DNA of 64,000 bases from the NCBI GenBank assembly GCA_910583605.1, contig CAJTXN010000001.1, positions 434,001 to 498,000 on the forward strand, written 5' to 3'. Made by a program: the position numbers and the translations under genes. This stretch comes from an uncultured Lachnospiraceae bacterium (GTDB taxonomy: Bacteria; Bacillota; Clostridia; Lachnospirales; Lachnospiraceae). Below are positions 18,245 to 27,697 of the stretch, piece after piece (position 1 is the first letter of the stretch; every line of letters begins with the position of its first letter). Below the pieces are notes generated by a model, which did no database searches, was not told the DNA's origin, and worked only from the letters and a program-made list of their open reading frames with translations.

Positions 18245-19096
18245 TCAATCCATATATTCTATCTCTCCGTCAAAAACATGTACGGCGCGGCCTTTCATGA
18301 TTACCGTTCCGTCCTCACAATACGTATCTTTTAGCTCTCCGCCTTTGATATGAATCGTAAGCTCCTCACCATATCCGGCATATCCGTTTAATACGGCCGC
18401 TACAGCAACCGCACAGGTTCCGGTTCCGCAGGACATAGTTTCTCCCGAACCACGCTCAAATACCCGCATTTTGTAATTATGGGAATCCATGACTTCTACA
18501 AATTCCGTATTGACCTGTTCTGGGAACATGGAATGATTTTCAAAGTAAGGTCCTATTTTCTCCAGATCCATATCATCAATTCCGGTTGTAAAGATGACAC
18601 AATGGGGATTTCCCATTGATACACAGGTTGCCGTATATAATTTTCCACCAACAGAAATTTCCTTTGCAATAAAAGATTCTCCTTCCGCGATCATTGGAAT
18701 CTGCTCCGGTTTTAAAACTGCCTTTCCCATATTTACGGATACATATTCCACGGTTCCCTGTTCATTGACGGTCAGATCAACGGTCTTAATGCCGGAAGCT
18801 GTTTCTATCTCCATATGTTTTTTATCGGTAATTCCATGTTCATATGCATATTTGGCAACACAGCGGATTCCGTTTCCGCACATTTTCCCTTCGGAACCAT
18901 CCGCATTGAACATGATCATCCGCACATCAGCGGTAACCGAAGGCGCCACCAGAATCAGACCGTCCGAACCGATTCCAAAATGTCTGTCGCTGACCATTTT
19001 TGATAATTCAGAAGGACAAGCAATACTATGTTCAAAACTGTTGATATATACATAATCATTTCCGGTTCCCTGCATTTTACTAAATTTTATTTTCAC
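18245..19096 (-). CDS. dapF: Diaminopimelate epimerase
   Basis: This 283-residue cofactor-independent epimerase converts LL- to meso-diaminopimelate for peptidoglycan cross-linking and lysine synthesis. The two catalytic cysteines are visible in MCGNGIRC and MSCGTGTCA. The N-terminus KFSKMQGTGNDYVY is typical. It precedes murE by 17 bases, so substrate supply and wall precursor ligation are co-encoded. A GC-rich inverted stretch lies in the 78-base gap before fhs, but it has no T tract and I do not call it a terminator. Confidence 0.97.
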   Translation of the reverse strand: MKIKFSKMQGTGNDYVYINSFEHSIACPSELSKMVSDRHFGIGSDGLILVAPSVTADVRMIMFNADGSEGKMCGNGIRCVAKYAYEHGITDKKHMEIETASGIKTVDLTVNEQGTVEYVSVNMGKAVLKPEQIPMIAEGESFIAKEISVGGKLYTATCVSMGNPHCVIFTTGIDDMDLEKIGPYFENHSMFPEQVNTEFVEVMDSHNYKMRVFERGSGETMSCGTGTCAVAVAAVLNGYAGYGEELTIHIKGGELKDTYCEDGTVIMKGRAVHVFDGEIEYMD

Positions 19097-19174
19097 GGTT
19101 TCTGTCTCCTGTCTCCAATCTGTTTACAGGCGGCGGCAGAAATAATTCATTACATATTCCGCAGCCGCTGTCAT

Positions 19175-20866
19175 TTAAAATAATCCTTCAATACGTCCCT
19201 GCTCGTTAACATCAATCCGAAATGCTGCCGGCTCCTTCGGAAGACCCGGCATGGTCATAATGGCGCCGGTAATAGCAACCACAAATCCGGCTCCCGCAGA
19301 GACATAGACCTCTCTTACATTGATATCAAAGCCTTCCGGTCTTCCCAGCTTCTTCGGATCGTCCGATAAGGAATACTGATTTTTTGCCATACAGACCGGA
19401 AGACTGTCGAATCCCAGCTCCGTGATCCGCTCCAGGGCTTTCTTTGCCGCCGGGGAGTACGTAACGTCATCCGCTCCGTATATCTTTGTGGCAACGGTTT
19501 TTATCTTATCCTCCAGGCTCATTTCATCCGGGTAAATCGGTGCAAAGCAGGATGTTTTATGTTCCAGGGTTTCCAATACTTTTTCTGCCAGCTCCATCCC
19601 CCCTTCTCCGCCTTTTTCCCAGACTCTTGACAATGCAAACTTACAGCCTCTGTCTTCACAAAATTTTTTCACAAATGCATATTCCGCTTCACTGTCCGTT
19701 ACAAAGGAATTTAATGTAACCACTACCGGAACCTGATACTGCTGCAGATTCTCAATATGTTTTTCCAGATTCACAATGCCCCGTTCCAAAGCTTCCAGAT
19801 TTTCCGTATTTAACTGGGATTTCGGTACGCCGCCGTTATACTTTAATGCCCGGACAGTGGCCACCAGTACCACTGCATCCGGTTTCAGTCCTGCCATCCG
19901 GCATTTGATATCGAAAAACTTCTCAGCTCCCAGGTCTGCCCCGAATCCGGCTTCCGTAATTACAATATCCGCCATCTTTAATGCCAGTTTGGTAGCTCTT
20001 ACCGAATTGCAGCCATGGGCAATATTGGCAAACGGTCCGCCGTGAACCAGTGCCGGCGTATGCTCTAATGTCTGAATCAGATTTGGCTTAACGGCATCCT
20101 TTAACAGTGCCGCCATGGCACCCACTGCATGTAAATCTCCTGCCGTAACCGGATCACCGTCATAGTTATATGCAACTATGATTCTGCCTAACCGCTGTTT
20201 TAAATCCTCCATATCTTCAGCCAGACATAAAATTGCCATTATTTCGGAAGCAACGGTTATAACAAAATGATCCTCCCGGACAAAGCCTTCCATCTTAGAT
20301 CCAAGACCAACCACAACATTGCGAAGGGCTCTGTCATTCATATCTTCACACCGTTTCCAGACAATCTGCCTGGTATCGATCCTTAATTCATTTCCATGAT
20401 GAATATGATTATCCAGCAGTGCTGCCAGCAGGTTATTGGCAGAAGTAATGGCATGAAAATCTCCCGTAAAATGTAGATTTAAATCTTCCATCGGCACAAC
20501 CTGGGCATATCCGCCTCCGGCTGCTCCGCCCTTTATGCCAAAACACGGTCCCAAGGACGGTTCCCGAAGAGCAATGATGGCTTTTTTGTTCATTTTGCCC
20601 AGAGCCTCTCCCAGACCCACCGTGGTGGTTGTCTTTCCCTCTCCGGCCGGCGTTGGATTAATGGCAGTCACAAGAACCAGTTTTCCTTCCGGATTGTTTC
20701 TGACTTTTTCCTGATATTCATCGGATAATTTTGCTTTGTATTTACCGTAAAACTCCAAATCCTCCTCTGCAATATTCAGTTTTGCCGCCACATCTTTAAT
20801 CGGAAGCATCACCGCCTCCTGCGCAATTTCAATATCTGTCTTCATAACCATATCCATCCTTTCCAT
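19175..20866 (-). CDS. fhs: Formate-tetrahydrofolate ligase
   Basis: This 563-residue enzyme makes 10-formyl-THF from formate, THF and ATP. The ATP-binding TPAGEGKTTTTVGLGEAL and the REPSLGPCFGIKGGAAGGG signatures are both present, and the length is typical. Three in-frame ATGs lie within the first eight codons; an AAAGG site fits the ATG at 20851 best, so the true protein may be five residues shorter than shown. With folD it forms the folate one-carbon branch, used in acetogenic or formate-assimilating Clostridia and for purine synthesis. Confidence 0.96.
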   Translation of the reverse strand: MERMDMVMKTDIEIAQEAVMLPIKDVAAKLNIAEEDLEFYGKYKAKLSDEYQEKVRNNPEGKLVLVTAINPTPAGEGKTTTTVGLGEALGKMNKKAIIALREPSLGPCFGIKGGAAGGGYAQVVPMEDLNLHFTGDFHAITSANNLLAALLDNHIHHGNELRIDTRQIVWKRCEDMNDRALRNVVVGLGSKMEGFVREDHFVITVASEIMAILCLAEDMEDLKQRLGRIIVAYNYDGDPVTAGDLHAVGAMAALLKDAVKPNLIQTLEHTPALVHGGPFANIAHGCNSVRATKLALKMADIVITEAGFGADLGAEKFFDIKCRMAGLKPDAVVLVATVRALKYNGGVPKSQLNTENLEALERGIVNLEKHIENLQQYQVPVVVTLNSFVTDSEAEYAFVKKFCEDRGCKFALSRVWEKGGEGGMELAEKVLETLEHKTSCFAPIYPDEMSLEDKIKTVATKIYGADDVTYSPAAKKALERITELGFDSLPVCMAKNQYSLSDDPKKLGRPEGFDINVREVYVSAGAGFVVAITGAIMTMPGLPKEPAAFRIDVNEQGRIEGLF

Positions 20867-20932
20867 ATTCTATTAATTATAGGCGTTTGGGAAACTTCTG
20901 GCCTTTGACTATAAGATTCCCAATTGCCCATA

Positions 20933-23683
20933 CTATCCATTCAGGATTTGTTCAAATTCCTCCAGCGTCATCAACACTTTTCTTGGTTTCGTTCCTTCAT
21001 CAGAACCCACAACTCCTGCCTGTTCCAGCTGGTCAATGATTCTGGCTGCCCGGTTGAAACCTATTTTAAACATTCTCTGCAGCATACTGGTGGAACCTTT
21101 TTCTTTTTCAATCACAAATCTTCCTGCCTCGGCAAATAATACATCTCTGCCATCGTCGCTGCCTCCGGCTCCTGCTGCCGGTTCATTGGCTTCCGGCGTC
21201 AGTTCAGCATTGGTAATTTCCTCATCATACTGGACATCCTGATTATTTTTTATCAGGAAATCCACCACATCGGACACTTCCTTATCAGAAACAAAAGCCC
21301 CCTGCAGGCGCACCGGCTTTACATAACCGGAAGGATAAAAGAGCATATCACCGTTTCCCAGCAGTTTTTCACCGCCGTTACAATCAATAATGGTTCTGGA
21401 ATCCGTTCCTGAGGATACCAGCAACGCAACTCTGGACGGTATATTGGCCTTGATCAGACCTGTGACTACATCCACGGAAGGTCTCTGCGTGGCAATGATC
21501 AGATGAATCCCTGCGGCTCTGGCTAACTGTGCCAGACGGCATATAGCGCCTTCCACATCTTTTGCCGCCACCATCATTAAGTCTGCAAGCTCATCTATGA
21601 TAATGACAATCTGCTCCTTAGGTCTTAACTCCTCTTCCCCGTCTTTATATCCCATCTGTTTAATCTTTTCATTATATCCCTTTAAATCTCTTACATTATA
21701 CTGTGCAAAGAGCTGATACCTCTTCTGCATTTCGGCAACTGCCCAGTTTAATGCCCCTGCTGCTTTTCTCGGGTCTGTGACCACCGGTGTCATCAAGTGG
21801 GGAATTCCGTTATAAACGCCAAATTCCACCACTTTCGGGTCTACAATGATTAATTTTACTTCCTCCGGTTTTGCCCGGAATAATATACTCATAATAATGG
21901 AATTGGTAAATACCGATTTACCGGAACCGGTAGTTCCGGCAATGAGCATATGAGGCATCTTTGCAATATCCGCCACGATCACATTTCCCGCAATATCCAT
22001 GCCTGCAGCAAACGCAATTCTGGACGAATGCTGTTTCAGTTCCGCGGATTCTATCAAATCCCTTAAAAATACGGATTCCCGCACATCATTGGGTACTTCG
22101 ATTCCCACGGCTGCCTTGCCCGGTATCGGGGCTTCTATACGGATATCGGAAGCCGCCAGATTCAGTTTAATGTCATCGGCCAGCGAGGTGATCCGGCTGA
22201 CTTTCGTTCCGGTCTCCGGCTGCAGCTCATACCGGGTAACAGAAGGCCCCCTGCTTTCGTCCACCACGTTGGCTTTTACACCGAACGCATTCAGCGTTTC
22301 CTGTAATTTCCGTGCCGTGGCACTCATACCTTTTACCCTGCCGCTGCCCATTTTCTTTCCGCTGCCTTTTTTCAGCAGCGATAACGGCGGCATAACATAT
22401 TCCTTAGATTTCACCGGTTTTGCCGCCGGAGCCGTTCCGTCAGTCACACCGGTGCTGACGTCCGGTACCGCTCTGGCATTGGAAACGGCTGCCGTGGATG
22501 AAAACGCTTTCCGGTTCATTACTTCCATTGCTGATTTGCTTACCTGTATTCTCTCTTTCGGCCGGAATTCCCCGTTTTGAATTTCTTCCGACCTGTCTTC
22601 TTCCGGCTCCGGCTCCATGAATGACACATTCATATTTCTGCCAGTATCCGGTTCGTTATTCGGCGGTTCAGGCTCCGGATAAGAGAACCTTAAAGAAGCC
22701 GGCTCCTGTGTTTCCGGTTCCGCAGCATTTATATTCCATGAATGTTCCGGTTCCTTCCCGGTTTCTTCCGTTATAACTTCGTCCGCAATCTCCACATGTC
22801 CCCGGAACACGGTGCCGTTTTGTATTAATTCATGGATATCGCCGTCCGGCTGATTTGGAGTACTGATTCTCGATAAATCCACTCCCCGTACCTTTTTACC
22901 GGCTCTGGTCATTTTATTCTGTTCTTTTCTGGCCAGACGGTTTGCACTGTTTTCCTTCATCTTTTCAAAATCGTCTCTGGCGCTGTCATACATCCGCCGG
23001 CTTTGATTTTTTACACCGTTAATCAGCGACTTGTTGGTAATGACTACCACCGTCACCATCATAACGGCAATTGTGACAATATATGCCCCGTAAATTCCCA
23101 CTGTCATGCAGAACAGCGAAGCAATGGCGCCGCCAATGGCGCCGCCTCCGGTTTTCTTTTCGGCACACAGACGGTAAAAACTCTCTTCTTTAATCAGTCC
23201 GTGTGCAGTTCCGGATGCCCATAACTGTAGCAATGTACAAATCATTAAAAATAATACAAAAGCGGCAATAAGTTTTTTCATTGCCGTTTTACTGCTGATA
23301 TTTGCCGCAAAAAACATTGCGGCTATAAATATTCCAATCGGAACTATGTACGCCGTTATTCCAAATACGCCAAACAGAAAGCGGCTGACTGCATCTCCCA
23401 GTGTTCCGCACAGGGAAAAATTACTCAGGGTTAAGATAACCGCCACCGTCAGAAACGCTATGATCTTAATGTCATTTGCAATCGCACTGGATTCCTTTTT
23501 CTTTGTTCCTGCGGCAGAGTTTCTTCCGCTGCCTTTCTTTGCTCCTCCAGAAGAAATTCTTCCCGAAGAATTTTTATTTGAAGCGCCTCCGGATTTCTTA
23601 CTGTTTTTACCCGCAGTATTCTTTCCGGCCGTCTTTTTCGCCGTTGAATTCTTAGATACAGAAGCACTGCTCTTTGAAGCCAT
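20933..23683 (-). CDS. ftsK: DNA translocase FtsK/SpoIIIE
   Basis: This 916-residue septal DNA pump begins with a Ser/Gly/Lys-rich low-complexity tail of about 68 residues. Transmembrane helices follow (about 70-230), then a variable acidic linker rich in Pro and Glu (about 290-400). The motor domain has Walker A AGTTGSGKSVFTN, Walker B IVIIIDELADLM and the RPSVDVVTG segment. A C-terminal winged-helix gamma domain (about 850-916) should read the KOPS/SRS DNA polarity sequences. The gene lies 15 bases after uppP. Whether it serves division, sporulation or both cannot be told from this window. Confidence 0.95.
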   Translation of the reverse strand: MASKSSASVSKNSTAKKTAGKNTAGKNSKKSGGASNKNSSGRISSGGAKKGSGRNSAAGTKKKESSAIANDIKIIAFLTVAVILTLSNFSLCGTLGDAVSRFLFGVFGITAYIVPIGIFIAAMFFAANISSKTAMKKLIAAFVLFLMICTLLQLWASGTAHGLIKEESFYRLCAEKKTGGGAIGGAIASLFCMTVGIYGAYIVTIAVMMVTVVVITNKSLINGVKNQSRRMYDSARDDFEKMKENSANRLARKEQNKMTRAGKKVRGVDLSRISTPNQPDGDIHELIQNGTVFRGHVEIADEVITEETGKEPEHSWNINAAEPETQEPASLRFSYPEPEPPNNEPDTGRNMNVSFMEPEPEEDRSEEIQNGEFRPKERIQVSKSAMEVMNRKAFSSTAAVSNARAVPDVSTGVTDGTAPAAKPVKSKEYVMPPLSLLKKGSGKKMGSGRVKGMSATARKLQETLNAFGVKANVVDESRGPSVTRYELQPETGTKVSRITSLADDIKLNLAASDIRIEAPIPGKAAVGIEVPNDVRESVFLRDLIESAELKQHSSRIAFAAGMDIAGNVIVADIAKMPHMLIAGTTGSGKSVFTNSIIMSILFRAKPEEVKLIIVDPKVVEFGVYNGIPHLMTPVVTDPRKAAGALNWAVAEMQKRYQLFAQYNVRDLKGYNEKIKQMGYKDGEEELRPKEQIVIIIDELADLMMVAAKDVEGAICRLAQLARAAGIHLIIATQRPSVDVVTGLIKANIPSRVALLVSSGTDSRTIIDCNGGEKLLGNGDMLFYPSGYVKPVRLQGAFVSDKEVSDVVDFLIKNNQDVQYDEEITNAELTPEANEPAAGAGGSDDGRDVLFAEAGRFVIEKEKGSTSMLQRMFKIGFNRAARIIDQLEQAGVVGSDEGTKPRKVLMTLEEFEQILNG

Positions 23684-23698
23684 ACCGCGACCTCCTAA

Positions 23699-24577
23699 CT
23701 ATTTGATAAAATATGCCGCAATGGCTACTGCACCCATTGCAAAGCAATAGTATGAAAAATATTTCATCTTCTTGTTTCTTACAATCACCAGCATGGTTTT
23801 GATACAGATATAGCCTACAACTGCTGCCACTGCGGTTCCCACCAGATAATTTATAAATTCTCCGGAAGAGATTCGGTTTGCCGGTTCAAACATATCTTTT
23901 ATTTCTAATATATTGGCTCCCAGAATCGCAGGAATGGACATAATAAAGGAATATTTTACCGCAAAACTTCTGTCCAGACCATTTAACAGTCCTACCGTCA
24001 ATGTAGTTCCGGAACGGGAGATTCCCGGAAGTGTGGCAACACCCTGAGCGATACCGATCACTGCTGCATTTCTATAGGTAGTATTTTTCGGTGTCTTGCC
24101 TCCGTTTGGTATATCATCTACAATGGACAACATCAGTCCGGTTATCAGTAATGCAATTCCTGGTATGATCAGGGACGGATGGTCCAGATTAAATACTTTT
24201 TTAAATACAAGTCCTAATATACCTGTGGGTATCGTGGATACGATCACCAGCATAACAAACTTGCGGTATGCCGTACTGACTATCTTTACATATTCGTAAC
24301 TGCCGCCTTTGAACTTATTACTGCAGAATCTTGCCGTATTTCTACAACAATCGGCAACAATCGCCAGACCTTCTTTGATCAGTTCCCAGATATCCGACCG
24401 GTATACGATAAATACCGCAATCAGTGTTCCCAAATGAAGCATGAGATCAAATGCCAGCCCCACATCTTCCAGCCCGAAAAGCGTTTTAAATATAGCCAGG
24501 TGTCCGGAACTGCTGACCGGCAGAAATTCTGCAACACCCTGAATAAATCCCAATACAATCGACTCAAAAAAATTCAT
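23699..24577 (-). CDS. uppP: Undecaprenyl-diphosphatase (BacA/UppP family)
   Basis: This multi-spanning membrane enzyme of about 292 residues recycles undecaprenyl diphosphate to the monophosphate for wall lipid carriers and confers bacitracin tolerance. The two catalytic regions are visible: GVAEFLPVSSSGHL near the N-terminus and PGISRSGTTLT in the second half. I use the ATG at 24577 (MNFFESIVLGFIQG), which has AAAGGA nine bases upstream, rather than an ATG 12 codons earlier. It is followed closely by ftsK. Confidence 0.95.
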   Translation of the reverse strand: MNFFESIVLGFIQGVAEFLPVSSSGHLAIFKTLFGLEDVGLAFDLMLHLGTLIAVFIVYRSDIWELIKEGLAIVADCCRNTARFCSNKFKGGSYEYVKIVSTAYRKFVMLVIVSTIPTGILGLVFKKVFNLDHPSLIIPGIALLITGLMLSIVDDIPNGGKTPKNTTYRNAAVIGIAQGVATLPGISRSGTTLTVGLLNGLDRSFAVKYSFIMSIPAILGANILEIKDMFEPANRISSGEFINYLVGTAVAAVVGYICIKTMLVIVRNKKMKYFSYYCFAMGAVAIAAYFIK

Positions 24578-24783
24578 GTGTAATTTCCTTTCATAATTTT
24601 TTCCAATTTTCAAACATACTATTTTATTTTACTATTATTTCAGCTATTATTCAAGATAAAGTTTTCTATAAAAAACTGACCTCCAATTGTTAGAATTTTG
24701 GGTCTAATATTCAGGGGTCCGTTCATTTTCCATATGCTTCGTTTGAAACTTTATATTTATAAAAATATATGTTTATTTAAAAT

Positions 24784-24826
24784 AAGTGAAACGATAAACT
24801 CCCAATTGAAGCTCATCGTTTCACTT
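24784..24826 (-). terminator. Hairpin terminator after the TepA-like gene
   Basis: A perfect 12-bp stem joins 24784-24795 (AAGTGAAACGAT) to 24815-24826. On the minus strand it is followed by ATTTTAAAT, a weak T tract. It lies 13 bases after the protease stop codon and separates that gene from uppP and ftsK. Confidence 0.65.
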
Positions 24827-24838
24827 TATACAAAACTA

Positions 24839-25561
24839 CTAACTCACGGCTGCAATCAATTCATGCAGTTTTTCCAGGGCCTTGTCAATTCCGCCAATCT
24901 CATTGATGATCCCTTCCTTTACCGCCTCTTCTCCCACCAGTATCGTTCCCAGATCCTTTGTCATAATTCCTTTATTCAGCATCATTTCCTCCATTCGTTC
25001 TGCTTCCACGCTGCAGTGGGAGGATACAAATCCTACAATTCTGTCCTGAATCAGTTTAAAATATTCATAGGTCTGAGGCGCACCGATAAATTGTCCGTTC
25101 ATCCGCACCGGATGTACCACCATGGTTCCGCTTGGTACTATAAATGAATAATCTGCCGATACTGCCAATGGAATTCCAATGGAATGACTGCCGCCCAAAA
25201 CCAGGGAAACGGTAGGTTTGCTCAGGGAAGCTATCATTTCCGCCATGGCAAGTCCCGATTCCACGTCCCCGCCAACGGTATTTATGATTACCAGCACACC
25301 GTCATATTCCACACTGTCTTCTATTTCTGCCAGCTTCGGTAAAACATGTTCATATTTTGTGGTTTTGCTGGTAGCCGGAAGCACATCATGTCCTTCTACT
25401 TCCCCGATAATGGACAGCAGATGAATCCGATGATGGCTTTTGCTGTCTTTCAGCGTCAGTTGTCCGTTTTCCTTAATTGCCTCGCTTTTGTCTTTTTCCA
25501 GTTCCTGCTCCGCTTTTTTATCCTCGCATTTTTCCCCATTTCTGATTTGCTTATTTTCCAC
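24839..25561 (-). CDS. ClpP-fold serine protease, TepA/YmfB-like
   Basis: This protein of about 240 residues has an N-terminal charged segment followed by a crotonase/ClpP-like domain. Features are IINTVGGDVESGLAMAEMI, the nucleophile-like serine in GGSHSIG, and the histidine in TMVVHPVR. Bacillus TepA, the nearest named relative I recognise, is a translocation-enhancing ClpP-like protein. I chose the GTG at 25561 (VENKQIRNGE), which follows GAGGGA. Frames further upstream give an Arg/Gly-rich leader unlike the family. It lies 113 bases after the ibrB-like gene and may share its transcript. Confidence 0.8.
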   Translation of the reverse strand: MENKQIRNGEKCEDKKAEQELEKDKSEAIKENGQLTLKDSKSHHRIHLLSIIGEVEGHDVLPATSKTTKYEHVLPKLAEIEDSVEYDGVLVIINTVGGDVESGLAMAEMIASLSKPTVSLVLGGSHSIGIPLAVSADYSFIVPSGTMVVHPVRMNGQFIGAPQTYEYFKLIQDRIVGFVSSHCSVEAERMEEMMLNKGIMTKDLGTILVGEEAVKEGIINEIGGIDKALEKLHELIAAVS

Positions 25562-25674
25562 CCTGATTCCCTCATTTCTATTATTTAATGGATAAAAAAT
25601 CATCTGTACATAGCGTAACCGGCTTTTAAAAAAATATGCATTTTTATACTTAACAGATATCATCTTTCGGAATC

Positions 25675-26211
25675 CTAATGATAAATCTCTTCCTCCTCTT
25701 CCACCGGCTTCCATGCCTGTCCAAATTTTACGTCTTTAAACAAAGCGGCAAGTCCCGTAATCTGTTTCAGCCTCAGTATCTCATCCCGGTCCATTCCCAG
25801 ATGTTTGGATATCCAGGTATCCGAACGTCCCAGTTCATGAAGCTCTTTTATGATATTGCTCATCAGTTCCACATCATGGCTGCCTCTTGCCCGGTTATGC
25901 CGAATGGTACTGGCCATTCGCTGGTCAATGGGCTTGTCAATTACCGATACCGGCAGCATCCCGCCTTCTCTCTCATAAATATCCGAATGTTCCAGCATGA
26001 TCCGGTACCGGTGGAAACCGTCTATAATAACATAAATATCCTGGGACTTCACATAGTAACAGACAATCGGCATCGTATAACCGTCCGTTTTAATACTTTC
26101 ATAAAGCAGCTTCATTTCTGGCGGCGCCACCGCATTCGGATTGTATGTATTCGCTTGTATTTTCTCAATTGGTACCGCAATTACATTATAAACAGGACTT
26201 TTATATTCCAT
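25675..26211 (-). CDS. ParB/Srx-fold protein, IbrB/YbdM-like
   Basis: This 178-residue protein is built on a ParB N-terminal (sulfiredoxin-like) domain: VPIEKIQANTYNPNAV, then the DGFHRYR motif corresponding to the nucleotide-binding box of ParB-type CTPases and Srx proteins. The second half has helix-turn-helix character (WISKHLGMDRDEILRLKQ). It overlaps the PAPS-reductase-family gene by 11 bases. This pairing matches E. coli ybdN/ybdM and the immunoglobulin-binding regulators ibrA/ibrB. The biochemical role is unclear. It may be a regulator or part of a nucleotide-dependent modification pair; the family link is from memory of gene order and motifs. Confidence 0.8.
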   Translation of the reverse strand: MEYKSPVYNVIAVPIEKIQANTYNPNAVAPPEMKLLYESIKTDGYTMPIVCYYVKSQDIYVIIDGFHRYRIMLEHSDIYEREGGMLPVSVIDKPIDQRMASTIRHNRARGSHDVELMSNIIKELHELGRSDTWISKHLGMDRDEILRLKQITGLAALFKDVKFGQAWKPVEEEEEIYH

Positions 26212-27532
26212 AATTAATCTCCTCTATACTCTTGTACTTTTTTCGAATAATATCAATACGTTTCTGCTGTTGTTTCGTCATTCCAAATCCCATGAAACGA
26301 CAGATATGGTCATTTTTCAGGATACAGAAACACATTCGTTTCCAGCTTGGCACATCTTTTGTGGACTTTATATCATCCGTATCATCCGGAATCTTGCCAA
26401 CAAAAACAATTCTGGATTTTTTATTTAACGTATAGTTGGATACTCCGTTTCTTTTAATCTGATACCCGTGTTCTTCCAGTTCCTGTATGGTTTCCTCATC
26501 CAGTCCGCCTCCCGTTTTATGCCAGAATTCTATGGAAGTATTGAATTTTTTGACATAATTATTCCGCAGCCGCACCGGCAGAGTATCCAGTAAAAACCGG
26601 GTATAGGATTCCCATGTATGCCCTTCCGGAAGTGTTACATTCCGATATCCCATTGCCTTTGTCCTTCCGTAGATACTGGCAAAATTGGCACCTTTTACTC
26701 TCCCCACCAGTTTAACCCAGATTTCCGGATCGATTACCCGGTATAAATTCAGGGAATCTTTGGAATAATCGTTAAACGGAGAAGCTACACGCATCTGGGT
26801 TACCTTCAGACCTGCCATATAATATAAATCATACAGCCGGTTATAATCATATCCAAACAGATAATTTGCATGCCAGATATCATTTAACGACCAGTCATAC
26901 AACGGTGAGGCGCACCAGACATCCTTAAATTGCCTGCCAATCCAACATTCCCCTTTATATCCGTACTTTTTATTTAAAAATCCGCTGTATCTCTGCAGAG
27001 ATTCGTCGGCACGCATTCCCAGCAGACAGACGGTTTTCTTATTGCCGTGGGACAGACGGTACCAACGGCTGAACTGTTTCGCCAAATCCTCCTGATGCAT
27101 CCGGTAGCGATAAGTGGTAATGGGATTGTTACCCAGATTTATGACATAATCATGTCTTGGCATTTTCCGTACCCAGCTTTCCTGTTTGGTATCATCCCAT
27201 GGATACCAGTACATTTCGTAACTGCTTAATGCCGTTCTGGTTGCCATGGGCAGACATACCCAGTACGGCTCTACCTCATTCTTAATCCGTTCAAAGGTCC
27301 GTTCCACATATTCGGTGGTTACCGTATACTGTGCTTCAAAATCCTGATGAAACACTCCAATGGTCTTATCAGGAAAATACTTTCTCTTATAATCCAATAC
27401 CAGATTCAGAAGCAGGCCGCTGTCCTTTCCTCCTGAAAATGAGATATAAATATTATCAAACTCTTCAAAAATCAACTTCAAACGCTGCTGTAAGTTTTCA
27501 TAGACATTTTGCTCTATAAATTCACGTTTCAT
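26201..27532 (-). CDS. PAPS-reductase-superfamily protein (DUF3440), IbrA/YbdN-like
   Basis: This 443-residue protein has an N-terminal ATP-pyrophosphatase (PP-loop) domain with SFSGGKDSG at residues 31-39, the signature shared by PAPS reductases, DndC and thiouridine enzymes. The C-terminal half (DUF3440-type) has many aromatic and basic residues and a Cys pair in MCFCILKNDH. It is encoded first in a unit with the ParB-like gene, preceded by a sigma-A promoter at 27588-27616. In E. coli the ibrA/ibrB homologues affect expression of surface proteins. A DNA- or nucleotide-modifying role is inference. Confidence 0.82.
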   Translation of the reverse strand: MKREFIEQNVYENLQQRLKLIFEEFDNIYISFSGGKDSGLLLNLVLDYKRKYFPDKTIGVFHQDFEAQYTVTTEYVERTFERIKNEVEPYWVCLPMATRTALSSYEMYWYPWDDTKQESWVRKMPRHDYVINLGNNPITTYRYRMHQEDLAKQFSRWYRLSHGNKKTVCLLGMRADESLQRYSGFLNKKYGYKGECWIGRQFKDVWCASPLYDWSLNDIWHANYLFGYDYNRLYDLYYMAGLKVTQMRVASPFNDYSKDSLNLYRVIDPEIWVKLVGRVKGANFASIYGRTKAMGYRNVTLPEGHTWESYTRFLLDTLPVRLRNNYVKKFNTSIEFWHKTGGGLDEETIQELEEHGYQIKRNGVSNYTLNKKSRIVFVGKIPDDTDDIKSTKDVPSWKRMCFCILKNDHICRFMGFGMTKQQQKRIDIIRKKYKSIEEINYGI

Positions 27533-27587
27533 CTGTCACACCCTCATGCCATGTTTTTACCATTTTTTTCCAAATGTATTAAATGTA

Positions 27588-27616
27588 ATTTTAGCACATA
27601 AAAATTCGAAATTCAA
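27588..27616 (-). promoter_or_regulatory. Promoter of the ibrA-ibrB-like unit
   Basis: Read on the minus strand, TTGAAT (27616-27611) lies 17 bases before TAAAAT (27593-27588), with TGC just upstream of the -10 box. The leader to the ATG at 27532 is about 50 bases. Confidence 0.6.
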
Positions 27617-27644
27617 CAAAGTTCGACACTGTTTTTATTGTAAA

Positions 27645-27681
27645 AACCTCCGGGCAATAGACATTCGATTGCCCGGAGGTT
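27645..27681 (-). terminator. Strong, probably bidirectional hairpin terminator
   Basis: A perfect 14-bp GC-rich stem pairs 27645-27658 with 27668-27681. T-rich tracts flank it on both strands. It ends the transcript of the cytidylate-kinase-like gene 17 bases after that stop codon and insulates the ibrA-like promoter. Confidence 0.88.
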
Positions 27682-27697
27682 CTTTTTCTAAACTATT

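Noticed and set aside
19097..19174. GC-rich inverted stretch between fhs and dapF
   Set aside because: The loop is long and no T tract follows, so neither a terminator nor a known riboswitch is supported.
20885..20930. Possible hairpin between ftsK and fhs
   Set aside because: The pairing is short and interrupted and no T tract follows on the minus strand; I would not call a terminator.
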